DNA from: Carettochelys insculpta
Lineage: Eukaryota; Chordata; Testudines; Carettochelyidae
DNA length: 64,000 bases
Direction: 5' to 3'
NCBI RefSeq assembly: GCF_033958435.1
Contig: NC_134137.1
Location: forward strand, 319,299,501 to 319,363,500
Of this stretch, positions 21,535 to 33,013 are shown one piece after another (position 1 is the first letter of the stretch; the number at the start of each line of letters is the position of its first letter). The translations under genes were made by a program, and so were the position numbers. Below the pieces are notes generated by a model. That model ran no database searches. It saw only the letters and a list, made by a program, of their open reading frames with translations, and was not told the origin of the DNA.

Positions 21535-21797
21535 TGTATACCGCACAGGGTGCTTTCGAAAGGAAAGCTTCCAGAAGGCACCTTTGGAAAGACCGGGCTT
21601 TGAAAGAGTGCAGATGCAGCCAAATGCTGCCAGCAATCTGGTCTTTTGAAAGGGAGCGTCCACACAACCCCAGAAGCCCTTTCGAAAGATCAAGCCAGGA
21701 AATGCTGTAGACGGGATTGCATGGTGGATGAGCCCTTCCCATCCCGAAAGCCAGCCAGTGCCTTAAAGGGCCCCTCCCAAACAATCCTGGCCTGCAC

Positions 21798-22992
21798 ATG
21801 CTGAGGGCCAGTTTGACATACACAGCAACACAGACCCTGTGCAGGAGAGACCACATGACCTCACGGGTGCCCAATGGATCCCAGCCAGCTCCCGATGGGG
21901 ACGCCAGTGGCGATGTGGTCAGTCTGCTGGCCACAATAATTGCCGCAGCCTTCCTCCTCCTCTGGAGGTTGACCCCCACTGCTCTGGTCCTGCAGACCTT
22001 TGCCAAGGAGCACCACCTGCACACCATCGCTCAAGCCATCCAGAGCATGTGGTGCCACCTCACCAGTGCTGAGTGGTGGGATGGGGTGGTCATGCAGGAG
22101 TGCGATGACAAGCAACGGCTCCAGAACCTCCACCTGAGGAAGGTGACTTTCCTTGAGCTGTGCCACTGGCTGGTCCCCATCCTTCAGCATCAGGACACAT
22201 GGATGAGGACCACACTCCCCTTGGAGAAACGTGTGGCGATCGCCATCTGGAAGCTGGCCACCCCAGACAGCCGCCACTTGGTTGGCCACCAGTTCGGAGT
22301 GGGCAAGGCCACTGTCAGGGCCATCATGCTCACACCCACCCCAGGAGGGAGGGACGAGGGCTCCCAGGAAAAGGCGATCTTCAGAGATGAGGGAGAGTCC
22401 CAGGGAGAGGCCTGGGGAAAGTCCCGGGGAGGGGACAGGGGAGAGTCCTGGGGAGGGGCCTGTGGAGGAGAGAGGGGAGGAGACCAGGGAGGGGACAGGG
22501 GCACCCTGATGCACACTCACTATGTGCACGCCCTCTGTCCCGTGCAGGTAATCCAAGCTCTCAATGCCATCCTCCTGCGGAGGGTCATGGACCTTGATGC
22601 CACCATGGAGGGCTTCACCAGCCTGGGCTTCCCCAGCTGCTTTGGGGCCCTGGTTGGGACCCATGTTCCCATCTGGGCCACAGACCACAGTGCAGGGTAA
22701 TATTTGAATAGAAAGGGGTACCACTTGGTAGTCCTCCAGGCCCTCGTGGATGCCCAGGGCCATTTCCTGGACATCTGCATGGGATGTCCAGGTCTTCCGT
22801 AACTCCTGGCTTGGCCACAGACTGCCGAAGGGGACCTATGTGCCCCTGCAGGACCTCCCTGTCAGGGACACCACCATCCTCCCATGCATAGTGGCTGATG
22901 CTGCTTACCCCCTTCACTCGTGGCTAATGTGTACGCACACGGGACAGACCGACCCTACTTCGGAGCACTTCAATGAGTGCCTGAACCACATG
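21798..22992 (+). pseudogene. Harbinger DDE transposase, 5' and middle part
   Basis: Exon 1 shows a hydrophobic N-terminal stretch, then SAEWWDGVV, LELCHWLVPILQHQDTW, VAIAIWKLATPDSRHL and HQFGVGKATVRAIM, the helix-turn-helix region of PIF/Harbinger transposases. A G-rich stretch (22330-22547) occupies the intron position seen in related copies and ends in CAG at 22547. Exon 2 continues with VIQALNAILL, SLGFPSCFGAL and GYHLVVLQALVDAQGHFLDI. The first catalytic Asp is lost: the family motif ALDGTH reads ALVGTH here. A TAA follows HSAG near 22697, and frameshifts follow. The last homologous residues are FNECLNHM at about 22990, where the family would go on to VVExxFGxLK. Confidence 0.8.
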
Positions 22993-23445
22993 TTTATTTG
23001 AAAATACCCACATGCCCCATGTGATAAGTTGGGGAGGTGGGATGTGTGCATGTGGAGGGCATTGGTGAGGGTCGCACATTTGGGGGCAGTGGTAGGGCTT
23101 GTGTGAGGGGCTGTGGTGGAGGGTGCCAGGTATAGGGTCAGTGGGGCCCCTCACCAAAGGCCGCCCTGAGGGCCTCCCTCACCTGCATCCCATCCTGGTT
23201 TGCCAGGTGGCACAGGGCATGGGGGTGCTGCTCGTAACTTTGTGCTGCCTCAGCAGCTGACCCCAGGATATAGTGCTCCTGCTTACTCCCCACAATATTC
23301 TGGAGTGTGCAGCGTGCAGCCACCACCTTGGGCATGTTCCTGAGGCTGACCTCCAGCAGCGTGAGGAGGCAGTGGAAGCACCCCTTGAGCTGGCTGAAGG
23401 CCTGCTCCACTGTGCCCCAGGCATACCTGGCCCTCGGACAGTGGT
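22993..23445 (-). pseudogene. Harbinger transposase C-terminal part, inverted
   Basis: On the minus strand the frame 23473-23138 reads TVEQAFSQLKGCFHCLLTLL, RNMPKVVAARCTLQNIV and QVREALRAAFGEG before its stop. This is the C-terminal region with the third catalytic acid (the E of VEQAF). It starts about where the plus-strand gene at 21798-22992 stops, and its 3' side ends with an AATAAA (complement of 22993-22998) touching that gene. The simplest reading is that the gene end and its 3' UTR were inverted in place. Two separate insertions are the alternative. Confidence 0.7.
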
Positions 23446-23644
23446 GATGTGGAGACAAAAGGTGAGTGGGCAACTCTTCAGCCCCTTGCCCTGGCTCCAG
23501 GGGCTCTGCCCCACAGCCCCCATGTCCTCCAGCTGTTTGTTCCTACTGCTGCTGAATTGGACCTGAAGATTGAAACAGTTGTCCAATAGGAGGGTGACAT
23601 TCTACAGCTGCAGTTTTAGGACCCAATTCTGTCACATTGGCAAT

Positions 23645-24032
23645 GTTTACATTATAGTGATCTGTCAACTGAAGTTACCGTCGGAAGATATCTTCTGACA
23701 AAACTTCTGTAAACAGATCGTGGCCACACATGAAAATGATCACTTGGTCGATCCGCTCTGTTGACAGAAATCGTCCAGATTGCCCAGCTACTCTCTTGGC
23801 AGAACTGACAACCAGAAGCACAGCAGACAGAGCTGCCTGGTGACCCAGAAGCCCTGTCTGTTGACAGAGGCCCCACTGGGACGTCCACATGACTTTTTTG
23901 TTCATGGATTCTGTCAAGAAAGGCATTCTGCCTTGTGCGGGTGAGTCAGAAGGATGTCAACAATATGCCACCAGATTTCATTTTGAGTGTGGGAGCTTTG
24001 CCAGCTTTGTTGACAAAACTCTTTAGTGTAGA
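23645..24032. mobile_element. Short DNA element with GTTGACA subterminal repeats
   Basis: TCTGTTGACAGAA and variants (CTGTCAACTG, GTTGACAAAAC, TGTTGACAGAGG) recur in both orientations. The right end TTTGTTGACAAAACTCTTTA followed by GTGTAGATAG and the left TACATTATAGTGATCTGTCAAC look like imperfect terminal inverted repeats. No target duplication was identified. Confidence 0.5.
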
Positions 24033-27000
24033 TAGATATTGAGTAGTAGCCTCCAATATTAGCTCCTGCTGATTTCAACTGGACACTGCCTGGGAAGAGA
24101 ATGACTCAAAACAAGGTAGAGGAGTTGGCTTTCTAATTTGAGATGGTAATAATCTTTCACATAAAAAAGTACCAGATATGGGAATTTGACTTACCAAAAT
24201 GGGGCAAAGGAGAACAACTGAACTTTGGGGTTACAGATTTAGCTTTAGCTACCCATCCATCCTTCTGAAGTAAAAAATCCTTCCCACATGTTTCTTGCAT
24301 TTTTAGTAAAGTTGGGAAAATAGTTCAAGAGATATTTGTGTTTCTATAAGTACAATTCTGCATGTTTCACTGTTAAAGCTTCTGGTTTCAATGGGTATCT
24401 CTGGCATTTAGCTTTAAAGCCAGAAATTAAGCTTTCCCAAGATTCTGAGCCCAAGCCTGCAGGTTTTGCATGAATTTTGTTCCTAGAGAGGTCATTTCTC
24501 CGTATATTCTATATCTGTATCTATCTATCTGTCTGTGTGTCTGTTTAACTTGGTCTGCATCTCATAGTACCTGGGTGCCAAAGAGCAAGGGAGTGTGTTA
24601 ATGTTAAGACTGAAAAAAAAGTAGCAGCAGCAGCAGCAGCTAGAGTTCGGCCCCTCAAGCCATATTCAGGTTCCAAAATAAATGGGCTGATTTTTCAAAC
24701 GTGCTGAATATCCAGGAGTTTCCCACAGAGTTTTGTAGGTGTTAGTAGGAGATTTCACTTTAGAAAGTTGGTTACTTGGAGGGTTAAATATGGTTGTAGA
24801 AGCTAATTTCATGCTCAGATTTTTTAAAAAAGTCTCGTCCTTCATCAACAATTTTGTGTACACGTTTAAAAGAATAAACTTGCTGAATGATAAATAAATT
24901 CATGAAACAAATACAAAGCAATTAACATTTTATAAGGACACTAAACACAGAGACTAACACCAGAACAAGAGCTATCTGAAGCACAGTCTGTAAGGTCAAC
25001 TGTAAAATACCTTAAATTTTTCAAAGGCTGCTGCATAATGAATAATACTGTGATCCAGATTTATTTACCCATACTTTTCCTCAACACTGTAATGATTTAA
25101 AATAAAAGAAGCTACAAATTATTTTAAAATTCATTTTTTCAGAGTTTTTCTTAAACCTACTCTTTCTTACATGGTTCACTCTATTTTATTTATAGTTTAA
25201 TCTTACTGGATGGCGTCTCTTTAACTTATGCTGCTCTTTTGAGCTCTGATCTTCATTGTCCTGGCTTCTTCACTCTTCTCTTCCATTTTCCAGCTCCATT
25301 TTCCAGCTGATTTTTCAAAAGCGTATTCTGTTTCTTAATTTTTAAAAAATTACTTTTCTTTTCAAAAATCTGTGTTGTTTTACATCTTAATATACCATTT
25401 TAATAGTCCAAACTGAAATGAAATGGCTTGAGCAATCCAAAATATTTTGAAAAATATTCTTAATTTTGGAATTTTGAAAGTTATTAGTTTCATTCTGTTT
25501 CTAAGGAAAGATAAATTCTGAAAACTCAAAGTCCTTCATGAAACAGAATTTCAATATTCTGCTACTCATAACACAGGTGTATTGTGCCATTATATATACC
25601 AAATTTTTCTTCATTTCCTTCACTTCCTGTTTAGCTTTATAGATCTATGTACATCACATAGTCTTACCTGAGCCATTTCTGATAACACTAGTCAGGACCT
25701 AAGCTATGTCCTAGAACGTGAACATTTTGTCACAGGACTTCTTTGAACTTGTCCCCTCTATGCTGCAAAATCTGGCTATGTTCCAGCTCCTAACTTGCAA
25801 TTTGATGTCTGAGGAACATAAGCCTGGTAGTTATCTGATCTGCCAATATTAACACAATAAAAACAGATCAGCCATCTAAAATAAAATGGATTTACAATTA
25901 CCCTTCTAAGGAGATGAGCACCCTGCTCTCCACCCTCTACTTCTCCATCACAGTCCTAAATAAATAACGTCTGCATACCCTTTGTGCCACTAGCTAAAGG
26001 AAAACAACAACAAAACCTTTTCCCAGTGTTCTTTACTTTAGGTCATTTAAATAAATTTTCAGTTCTTGGATCCATTTATTCTATTATCAGTGATTAATGT
26101 ACCCACTTGTTTTAATTTTGCATGCATTTTATATAGCTTATTGCATGTTTTCAGGCTTATTACACAAGTATTCCATCTTCTCTGAAATGCTGCAAGCATC
26201 ATACGGTATTTATTTTTCATTTTTTAATGATTGTATTTTAAAAGCTGTGCTTTTTACTTAGTGATTACTTCGCATGCGTGTAATTTCTGCAATTTTTTTG
26301 ATCTGAGTACCCAGTTCTGTAGACTCTGGTGCTAGATGAACATATCAGACAATTGGAGAAAATCATATGCTGCATGGACTAAAGCACCACAGAGAAGAAG
26401 CATGGATTCTTCCATCTGAAATTCCCCCCACCCTCTTCCCCCTGTGGAACTGGTATGAGGCATGACACTATGTAAATCCTGGTAAGTTATGTACACTTGG
26501 GCCATCTATGTAAATAGATGTGATGTTTCTGAACAGTATCCATGTTTCACAGGCTCCTTAGGTTGTAATTTGCATGAGTAGCTTCCCAAAAGTTGCACTG
26601 AGATTAGTATTGATGATGGCAGCACTAGATTCTGATAAGAATCACTCTTGAGTTGGGGAGAACAAATATCAGAGACTGTAGACACCCACTGCTTCTATTC
26701 TGTCCCATTTGGGGAAACCAAAGGACAACCAGGAACCAGGCTGTGTTATTCAGTCACGGTCTCATTTCTGGCCTGCTCTTGGAGCAAGACAACTGGTCAC
26801 TGCCCTTACATGAACTGGCAGCCAAATCCAAATGTCACCATTAATTCTACATGCCACTAGTACATCAGTTGGGCATTAACATCAAACAGAATTGATAGTG
26901 ATTTTCTGGCCAACCATCTTAGAATGATAACCTTTTTGAAAAAAAAAAACATGGTCAACAGGTTCTTTTTAAAAAAAAAGAATGGAGGGTGGATAGACTC

Positions 27001-27059
27001 AAGCTAAAATGAAAGTGAACAAGATCATTTTGGTAATTCCACTGCAGAATAGGTGTTAC
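24033..27059. other. AT-rich DNA, nothing recognised
   Basis: About 3 kb of AT-rich sequence with homopolymer runs and a short (AGC)6-like stretch near 24625. I find no coding blocks, inverted termini or familiar repeats. Confidence 0.5.
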
Positions 27060-29038
27060 TGTTAGAAAACACTTCCTGGCTTAATGGGGAAATCTTTGGA
27101 AAACTTAGGCACGAAAAGGGAGCTTACAAAAAGTGGAAACTGAGACAGATGTCTAGGGAGGGGTATAAATGTATAGCTTGAGAATGTAGGGCAGTTATCA
27201 GGAAGGTGAAAGCACAACTGGAATTGCAACTCACGAGGAATGTGAAGGATAACACAAAAAGTTTCTACAGGCATGTTAACAAGAAGGTGATCAGAGAGGG
27301 CGTGGGGCCCCTGCTGGATGAGGGAGGTAACCCAGTGACAGATGATGTAGGGAAAGCTGAAGTACTCAATACTTTCTTTGCCTCTGTCTTCACGGACAAA
27401 GACAGCTCCTGGATTAATGCGATAAGTGATACGTTGTGGGATGAAGGTGGACAGCCTTTGGTGGGGAAAGAACAGGTTAGGAGCTATCTAAAAATACTAA
27501 ATGTACATAAATCGATGGGCCCGGACCTAATTCATCCTAGGGTTCTGAGGGAGTTGTCATATGTTGTTGATGAGCCCTTGGCCATTATCTTTGAAAAGTC
27601 GTGGAGATTGGGAGAGATACCCGATGATTGGAAAAAGGCAAATGTAGTGCCCATCTTTAAAAAAGAGAAGAAGGATGATCCAGGGAACTATAAGCCGGTC
27701 AGTCTTTCATCAGTCCCTGGAAAAATCATGGAGGGGCTCCTCAAGGAAGTCATTTTGAGGCACTTGGAGGAGGGAGAGTGATCAGGAATAGTCAGTATGG
27801 ATTCATTAAGGGCAAGTCATGCCTGACCAATATGATTAGTTTTTACGATGAGATAACTGGCTCTGTGGATAGGGGAAAAATCAATGGATGTGATTTATCT
27901 GGATTTTAGCAAAGCTTTTGATACGGTCTCCCACAACATTCTTGTCAGCAAGTTAAAGGAATGTTGATTGGATAAATGGACGGTAAGATGGATAGAAAGC
28001 TGCCTAGAAGGTTGGGCCTAGAGGGTAGTGATCAATGACTCAATGTCAGGATGGCGGTCAGTTTCTAGTGGAGTGCCCCAAGGTTCGGTTCTGGGTCCTG
28101 TTCTGTTCAACATATTTACCAATGACCTGGATGAGGGGTTGGATTGCAACCTCAGCAAGTCTGCAGATGACACTAAGCTAGGGGGAGGGGTAGATATGCT
28201 GGCGGGTAGGGACAGGGTCCAGGCTGACTTAGACAAATTGGAAGACTGGTCTGCAGGAAATCTGATGAGGTTCAGTAAGGGCAAGTGCAGAGTCCTGCAC
28301 TTGGGCTGGAAGAATCCCAAGCATTGTTACAGGCTGTGGTCCGACTGGCTCGGTGGTAGTTTTGTAGAAAAGGATCTGGGAGTTGCAGTGGACAAGAAGC
28401 TGGACATGAGTCAACAGTGTGCTGTTGTAGCCAAGAAAGCTATTGGCATATTAGGTTGCATCAAGAGGAGCGTTGCCAGTAGATCCAGAGAAGTGATTAT
28501 TCCTCTTTATATGGCTTTGGTGAGGTTGCATCTGGAGTACTATGTCCAGTTCTGGGCCCCCATTTATAGCAAGGATGTGGACACACTGGAGAGGGTCCAG
28601 CAGAGGGCGACCAAAATAATTAGGGGGCTGGAGCATATGACTTATGAAGAAAGGTTGAGGGAATTGGGACTGTTTAGTCTGCAGAAGAGAAGACTGAGGG
28701 GGGATTTGATAACAGCCTTCAACTTACTGAAGGGAGGCTGGAGAGAGGCTGTTCACAGTGGTCACGGATGGCAGAACACAGAACAATGGTCTCAAATTGT
28801 GGTTGGAAAGGTCCAGGTTGAACATTAGGAAAAAGTTTTTCACTAGGAGGGTGGTGAAGCATTGGAATGGTCTACCCAGGGGAGCAGTGGAGACTCCATC
28901 CCTGCAGGTGTTTAAGTCTTACCTTGACAAAGCCCTGGCAGGGCTGATCTGATGGGTTTGGTTCTGCTTAGAGCAGGGGGCTGGACTCGATGGCTTTTTT
29001 AGGTCTCTTCCAGCTCTATTGTTCTATGATTCTATGAT
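27060..29038 (+). mobile_element. CR1 LINE, 5'-truncated copy with intact 3' tail
   Basis: The copy starts inside ORF2 upstream of the RT and runs to the characteristic end CTATTGTTCTATGATTCTAT. 5' truncation is the usual outcome of target-primed reverse transcription. The 3' UTR shows the CR1 hallmark GGGCTGGACTCGATGGC followed by TTCCAGCTCTA. Orientation is plus. Confidence 0.95.
27150..28952 (+). pseudogene. CR1 ORF2 reverse transcriptase, broken
   Basis: Pre-RT and RT motifs appear in order: [64 protein letters not shown], then in other frames [94 protein letters not shown], and the C-terminus RRVVKHWNGLPRGAVE ending at 28952. The enzyme would copy CR1 RNA at the nicked target. There are frameshifts near 27785, 27890 and 28750 and stops near 27908 and 27966. 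The catalytic box, usually Y/F-A-D-D, reads SADD. Confidence 0.92.
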
Positions 29039-29215
29039 CTCAAATTTCCCTCTTAATTTTGCCTCTTTATCCCTGGGGAGGGCAGACATATTTTTGGACC
29101 ACTCTGAATAATTCTCCATTCTTGACGTTTACATCTTGTCGAAGCATATATGTAATTTGTCATTGTTTTTGTTTGAGTGAGCTAAATGTATTCACTACTT
29201 TTTCCTAATGGAGCA

Positions 29216-30175
29216 ATGTGGTGGGGCGTACCACCCCCACAATGGAGAGGCAAGGGTTAACAAATACTCTAGGTTGAAGAGGCCATGCACCTTCACCCCC
29301 TGCTGGGCATGTCCCCCATGGAGGGAGCATTCAGAAGACAACAGCTCAGCTCAATCTGTCTGGGCAGCTGATGAATAAACAGTTAGTTGAGGCATCCTCC
29401 TACCAGAAGCAGCTGTGACACCACGTTGCTGGGTGCGAGCCACCTTGCCACACCACAGGAAGCTGGCTCATCACTAGAAATGAAAGGGACAACTAACTAT
29501 TGCCCACACAGGAGCCTCTGGGGATGAAGCAGATGAACCTGAGAGGGACTTCACATACAACCATCAAGACAATGTTAGAGGGACTGGAGTAAGTGTCGGG
29601 AACAACCCATAGAATTCACTTGGCATTATTGGAACCTGAACTTTGTGTCAGAGTCTGTTGCTTGGAAGGGCCTTGGGTCTGAACCCGGTGGAGTAGGGAT
29701 CTGGGTTCCCCTAACTTCCCTACTTTCTCCCAAAAGTGACACATGCCCTTAAGCTGTATCTCCTGGAAGGAGTGGCCTTTGAGCTGTCATCATTAGGCAA
29801 TGCAATGGCTGAACAATGGAAGGATCAATTGTCAGGAGGTTGGCTGAAGAGCCTCTAGATGGAGAAGCCTGGAGACTCTCGCTATTAGTGCCCTATGGCC
29901 ACTAGATGGGTGGTCTTGGGACTCTTGCCACTAAGTGACAATATCCTTGAATTGTATCCATGAGACAAAGCAGACTTGGTATTCTTGCTACCAGGCAATG
30001 CTCCTCCTGAGCGGACTGGAGCTTGGTGCCTGGGGCCTGATGGAGTGACCTTTGGACTCGCACCAGGGAGCAACTGTACCCTGTGAGATTGCCACTAAAT
30101 AAAACAGCCTTTGGACTCTCATCATAAGGCATTGGATCCTGGCTCATCACCATTACGTGGGTGTCTGATCCCAGA
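29216..30175. repeat. Unclassified repeat with degenerate tandem core
   Basis: From 29769 to 30140 a block of the type GCCTTTGGACTCTCATCAT followed by AGGCAATG recurs near 29769, 29867, 29912, 29969, 30049 and 30108, in diverged forms. The left part (29216-29700) is a moderately GC-rich stretch starting GTGGTGGGGCGTACCACC. I do not recognise a coding frame or family; a retroelement UTR with internal minisatellite is one possibility. Confidence 0.5.
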
Positions 30176-30660
30176 ATACTTAATTAGCCCCCTGACAATC
30201 ACTGCTACCACTGTTTTAAGATATGTGGATTTTTTTCTGAATCCATCCCCATTGTTCAACATCTTCTTGACCTAACACAATGGCATCAGCTGAAGTTACC
30301 AATATGAATTAATAGGAAGTAATAAAATAAAATACAACTTAGAAAAAAAAAAGCTAATGGATCCAAGGGAAAATTAATCTGAAACACAGATATTCAATGG
30401 GGGGCTCTGTTGCCTAGAAAGGTAGGATACTAAACTGGAGTTTGCATGTGTATTAGGAGAATAGTTTGATGACAACAGAATCAATTTGGGTATTGCATCA
30501 TATAGCTAAGAGGTGATAGAATACTTCTATATGTTTCTCTTTAGATTACACACATCTACACAGCTCAAATAAAAGTATCAATCTAAATCTTCTATCAGAA
30601 CTTGAACTGAATCCAAACTTTCATGAGGTTCCAGACTATTTAATCACTTTTATTTACTAG

Positions 30661-31800
30661 CAACGAAGGGTCCTGTGGCACCTTAGAGACTAACGGAAAA
30701 GTTTTGAGCATGAGCTTTCGTGAGCACAGACTCACTTCATCAGATGCTGGTCTTGGAAATCTGCAGAGCCAGGTATAAATAAGTCAGAGCAAGGGGGGAA
30801 TAATAAGATTAGCTCAGTCAGCAAGGGTGAGGCTTACTACCAGCAGTTGATCTGGAGGTGTGAACACCAAGGGAGGGGAAGCTGCTTCTGTATGTAGCCG
30901 GCCATTCGCAGTCTTTGTTTAAGCCTGAGCTGAGGGCGTCGAATTTGCGGATGAATTGTAGCTCAGAAATTTCTCTTTGGAGTCTGGTCTGGAAATTTCT
31001 TTGCTGTAGGATAGCGACTTTTAAGTCTGCTACTGTGTGGCCTGGGAGATGGAAGTGCTCTCCTACGGGTTTTTGTATATTGCCATTTCTAATATCTGAT
31101 TTGTGTGCGTTTATTCTTTTACGTAGAGACTGTCCAGTTTGTCCGATGTATATAGCAGAGGGGCATTGCTGGCACATGATGGCATAAATTATATTGGTAG
31201 ATGTGCAGCTGAATGAACCCACGATGGTGTGGCTGATCTGGTTAGGTCCTGTAATGGTGTTGCTGGTGTAGATATGTGGGCAGAGCTGGCAACGAGGTTT
31301 GTTGCACGGATGGGTCCCTGAGTTAGAGTGATTGTGGTGCGGTGTATAGTTGCTGGTTAGGATTTGCTTCAGGTTGGCAGGTTGTCTGTGGGCAAGGACT
31401 GGTCTTCCTCCCAAGGCCTGTGAAAGTGGGGGATCATTGTCCAGGATGGGTTGTAAATCCCTGATGATGCACTGTAGAGGTTTTAGCTGAGGACTGTAGG
31501 TGATGGCTAGTGGTGTTGTGTTGGTTTCTCTCTTGGGCTTGTCCTGTAGTAAGAGGCTTCGTGGCACACGTCTGGCTCTGTTGATCTGTTTTTTCACTTC
31601 CTCAGGTGGGTATTGCAGTTTCAAGAATGCTTGGTAGAGATCCTGTAGGTGTTTGTCTCTGTTGGAGGGGTTGGAGCAAATGCAGTTATATCTTCGTGCT
31701 TGGCTGTAGACAATGGACTGTGTGGTGTGTCTGGGATGGAAGCTGGAGGCATGAAGGTAGGCGTAGCAGTCAGTGGGTTTACGGTACAGGGTGGTATTGA
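30661..31800 (-). mobile_element. Penelope-like element, 5'-truncated, minus strand
   Basis: The 3' end (left, plus coordinates) has the block GGTCCTGTGGCACCTTAGAG, then GAGCATGAGCTTTCGTGAGC and CACTTCATCAGATG, a terminal sequence of reptile Penelope-like elements as I remember it. The GIY-YIG part of the protein follows on the minus strand. The reverse transcriptase core is missing, so the copy is 5'-truncated; the right limit is approximate. Confidence 0.8.
30818..31710 (-). pseudogene. Penelope-like protein, C-terminal linker and GIY-YIG endonuclease
   Basis: The frame is open on the minus strand from about 31710 to the stop near 30818 but has no true start, because the upstream RT part is absent. 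It reads YNCICSNPSNRDKHLQDLYQ, YPPEEVKKQINRARRVP, TTPLAITYSPQLKPLQ and CNKPRCQLCPHI, then the GIY-YIG core: IIYAIMCQQCPSAIYIGQTG, LRKRINAHKSDI, VGEHFHLPGH and an E within REISELQFIRKFDAL. In Penelope-like elements this domain nicks the target. The Cys pattern CNKPRCQLC is a zinc-knuckle-like motif typical of the linker. No stop or frameshift interrupts the domain, so it is truncated but otherwise well kept. A second, more decayed copy is at 63.25-64.0 kb. Confidence 0.85.
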
Positions 31801-32506
31801 TGTGGCCATCGTGTATTATGTACTACTTATTTTCAACATTGTGTGTCTCTGCTTTTCCATATCCATTTGGGCCAGACTAGAAATGCCAAAATCCTGTGAC
31901 AGAGCAAAAGCAGAAAGTTCTGGAATCTCATGAGAATTATTTTCCATCTCTATTTTTCAGCCCTATCGCCGTGTGAGTTGGCTGAAGTTCAGCTACTGCA
32001 TTCAATCTCTGGAGCCTTTGCAAGATGACCAACTGGTATTCTTATTACATAATAATTTTAACAGATCTGCAGAATTAGAAAATCTTTTAGTATTGTTCTC
32101 CCTTCATTTCTAGGTCTTTTTGTAGAAAAATTCTGAAGAGTCTTTAGCGCCTAAGAGCTACGTCTACACTGGGATGCTACATCGAAATAGCTTATTTCAA
32201 TGTAGCGAAATCGAAATAAGCTATTTCGACGAATAGCATCTACACATACTCCAGGGCTGGTGCTGCCGACGTTGGACAGCACTACATCAAAGTAGGCGCT
32301 GCAGGGGAGCGTCTACACACCAAAGCGGCCCAACTCGAAATAAGGGTGCCAGGAACAGCTGCAGACAGGGTTACAGGGCGGACTAGCACTTCCGGGGCAA
32401 CAGCAAGCCGCTCCCTTAAAGGGCCCCTCCCAGACACACTCAGCCTGCACAGCACGTGGTTTGCAGAGCCAAAAGCACGCACACCCCGTATAAGCACCAT
32501 GGACCC

Positions 32507-32507
<1 letters not shown>

Positions 32508-32555
<48 letters not shown>
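32508..32555 (+). repeat. (CAG)16 tract in transposase N-terminus
   Basis: Sixteen uninterrupted CAG codons (polyGln in the ATG frame) follow Met-Asp-Pro. The related starts in the short elements at 16.08, 18.87 and 55.81 kb and in the copy at 50.64 kb have only 3-6 glutamine codons with interruptions, so this tract has expanded in this copy. Confidence 0.95.
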
Positions 32556-32557
<2 letters not shown>

Positions 32558-33013
32558 AGAGGCCCACACACCCGCCCCGGAGAAGCAGTGGTTGCCCTGC
32601 TCAGTGCCATGCAGGAGGCAGCTGACCATCTTTTATTTCAGGAAGATGAGCTGTCCTTGGGGGATGAGGAAGCAGCCCCAGACCTTGCTGCCCTCCCAGC
32701 CCCGCCCCGTCGCACATGCCGCCAGCTGTGGAGATGCCCCACTAGCACAGACTGGTGGGAGCGGCTGGTGCTCGGTGAGTGGGACAATGACCGCTGGCTC
32801 CGGAACTTCCGAATGAGCTGGCAGACATTCCTGGAGGTCTGCCAGTGGCTCACCCCTGCCTTACGGCACCAGGACACCCCCATGCGACGTGTCCTCACCG
32901 TAGAGAAACGGGTTGGCATCACTGTCTGGAAGCTGGCCACTCCAGACAGCTACCAATCCGTAGGGCAGCAGTTCGGCATGGGCAAAGCCACCGTCGGGGC
33001 TGTCCTCATGGAG

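Larger units (their letters stand above)
21546..23640 (+). mobile_element. Harbinger element F, rearranged
   Basis: The left end is near GGGCCATGTATACC at 21550, followed by subterminal TTTCGAAAG repeats. Inside is a diverged transposase gene whose 3' part is on the opposite strand (see the two pseudogene entries). No right terminal repeat was found, so the right limit is approximate. It belongs to the same broad group as the copies at 32 and 50 kb but to a different subfamily. Confidence 0.65.

Noticed and set aside
21861..22763. 300-codon open frame on the minus strand
   Set aside because: It mirrors the Harbinger transposase coding strand; composition and G-rich intron keep the opposite strand open. 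No domain is recognisable.
32508..32555. Host polyglutamine gene
   Set aside because: The CAG tract lies in a transposase start inside clear transposon termini.
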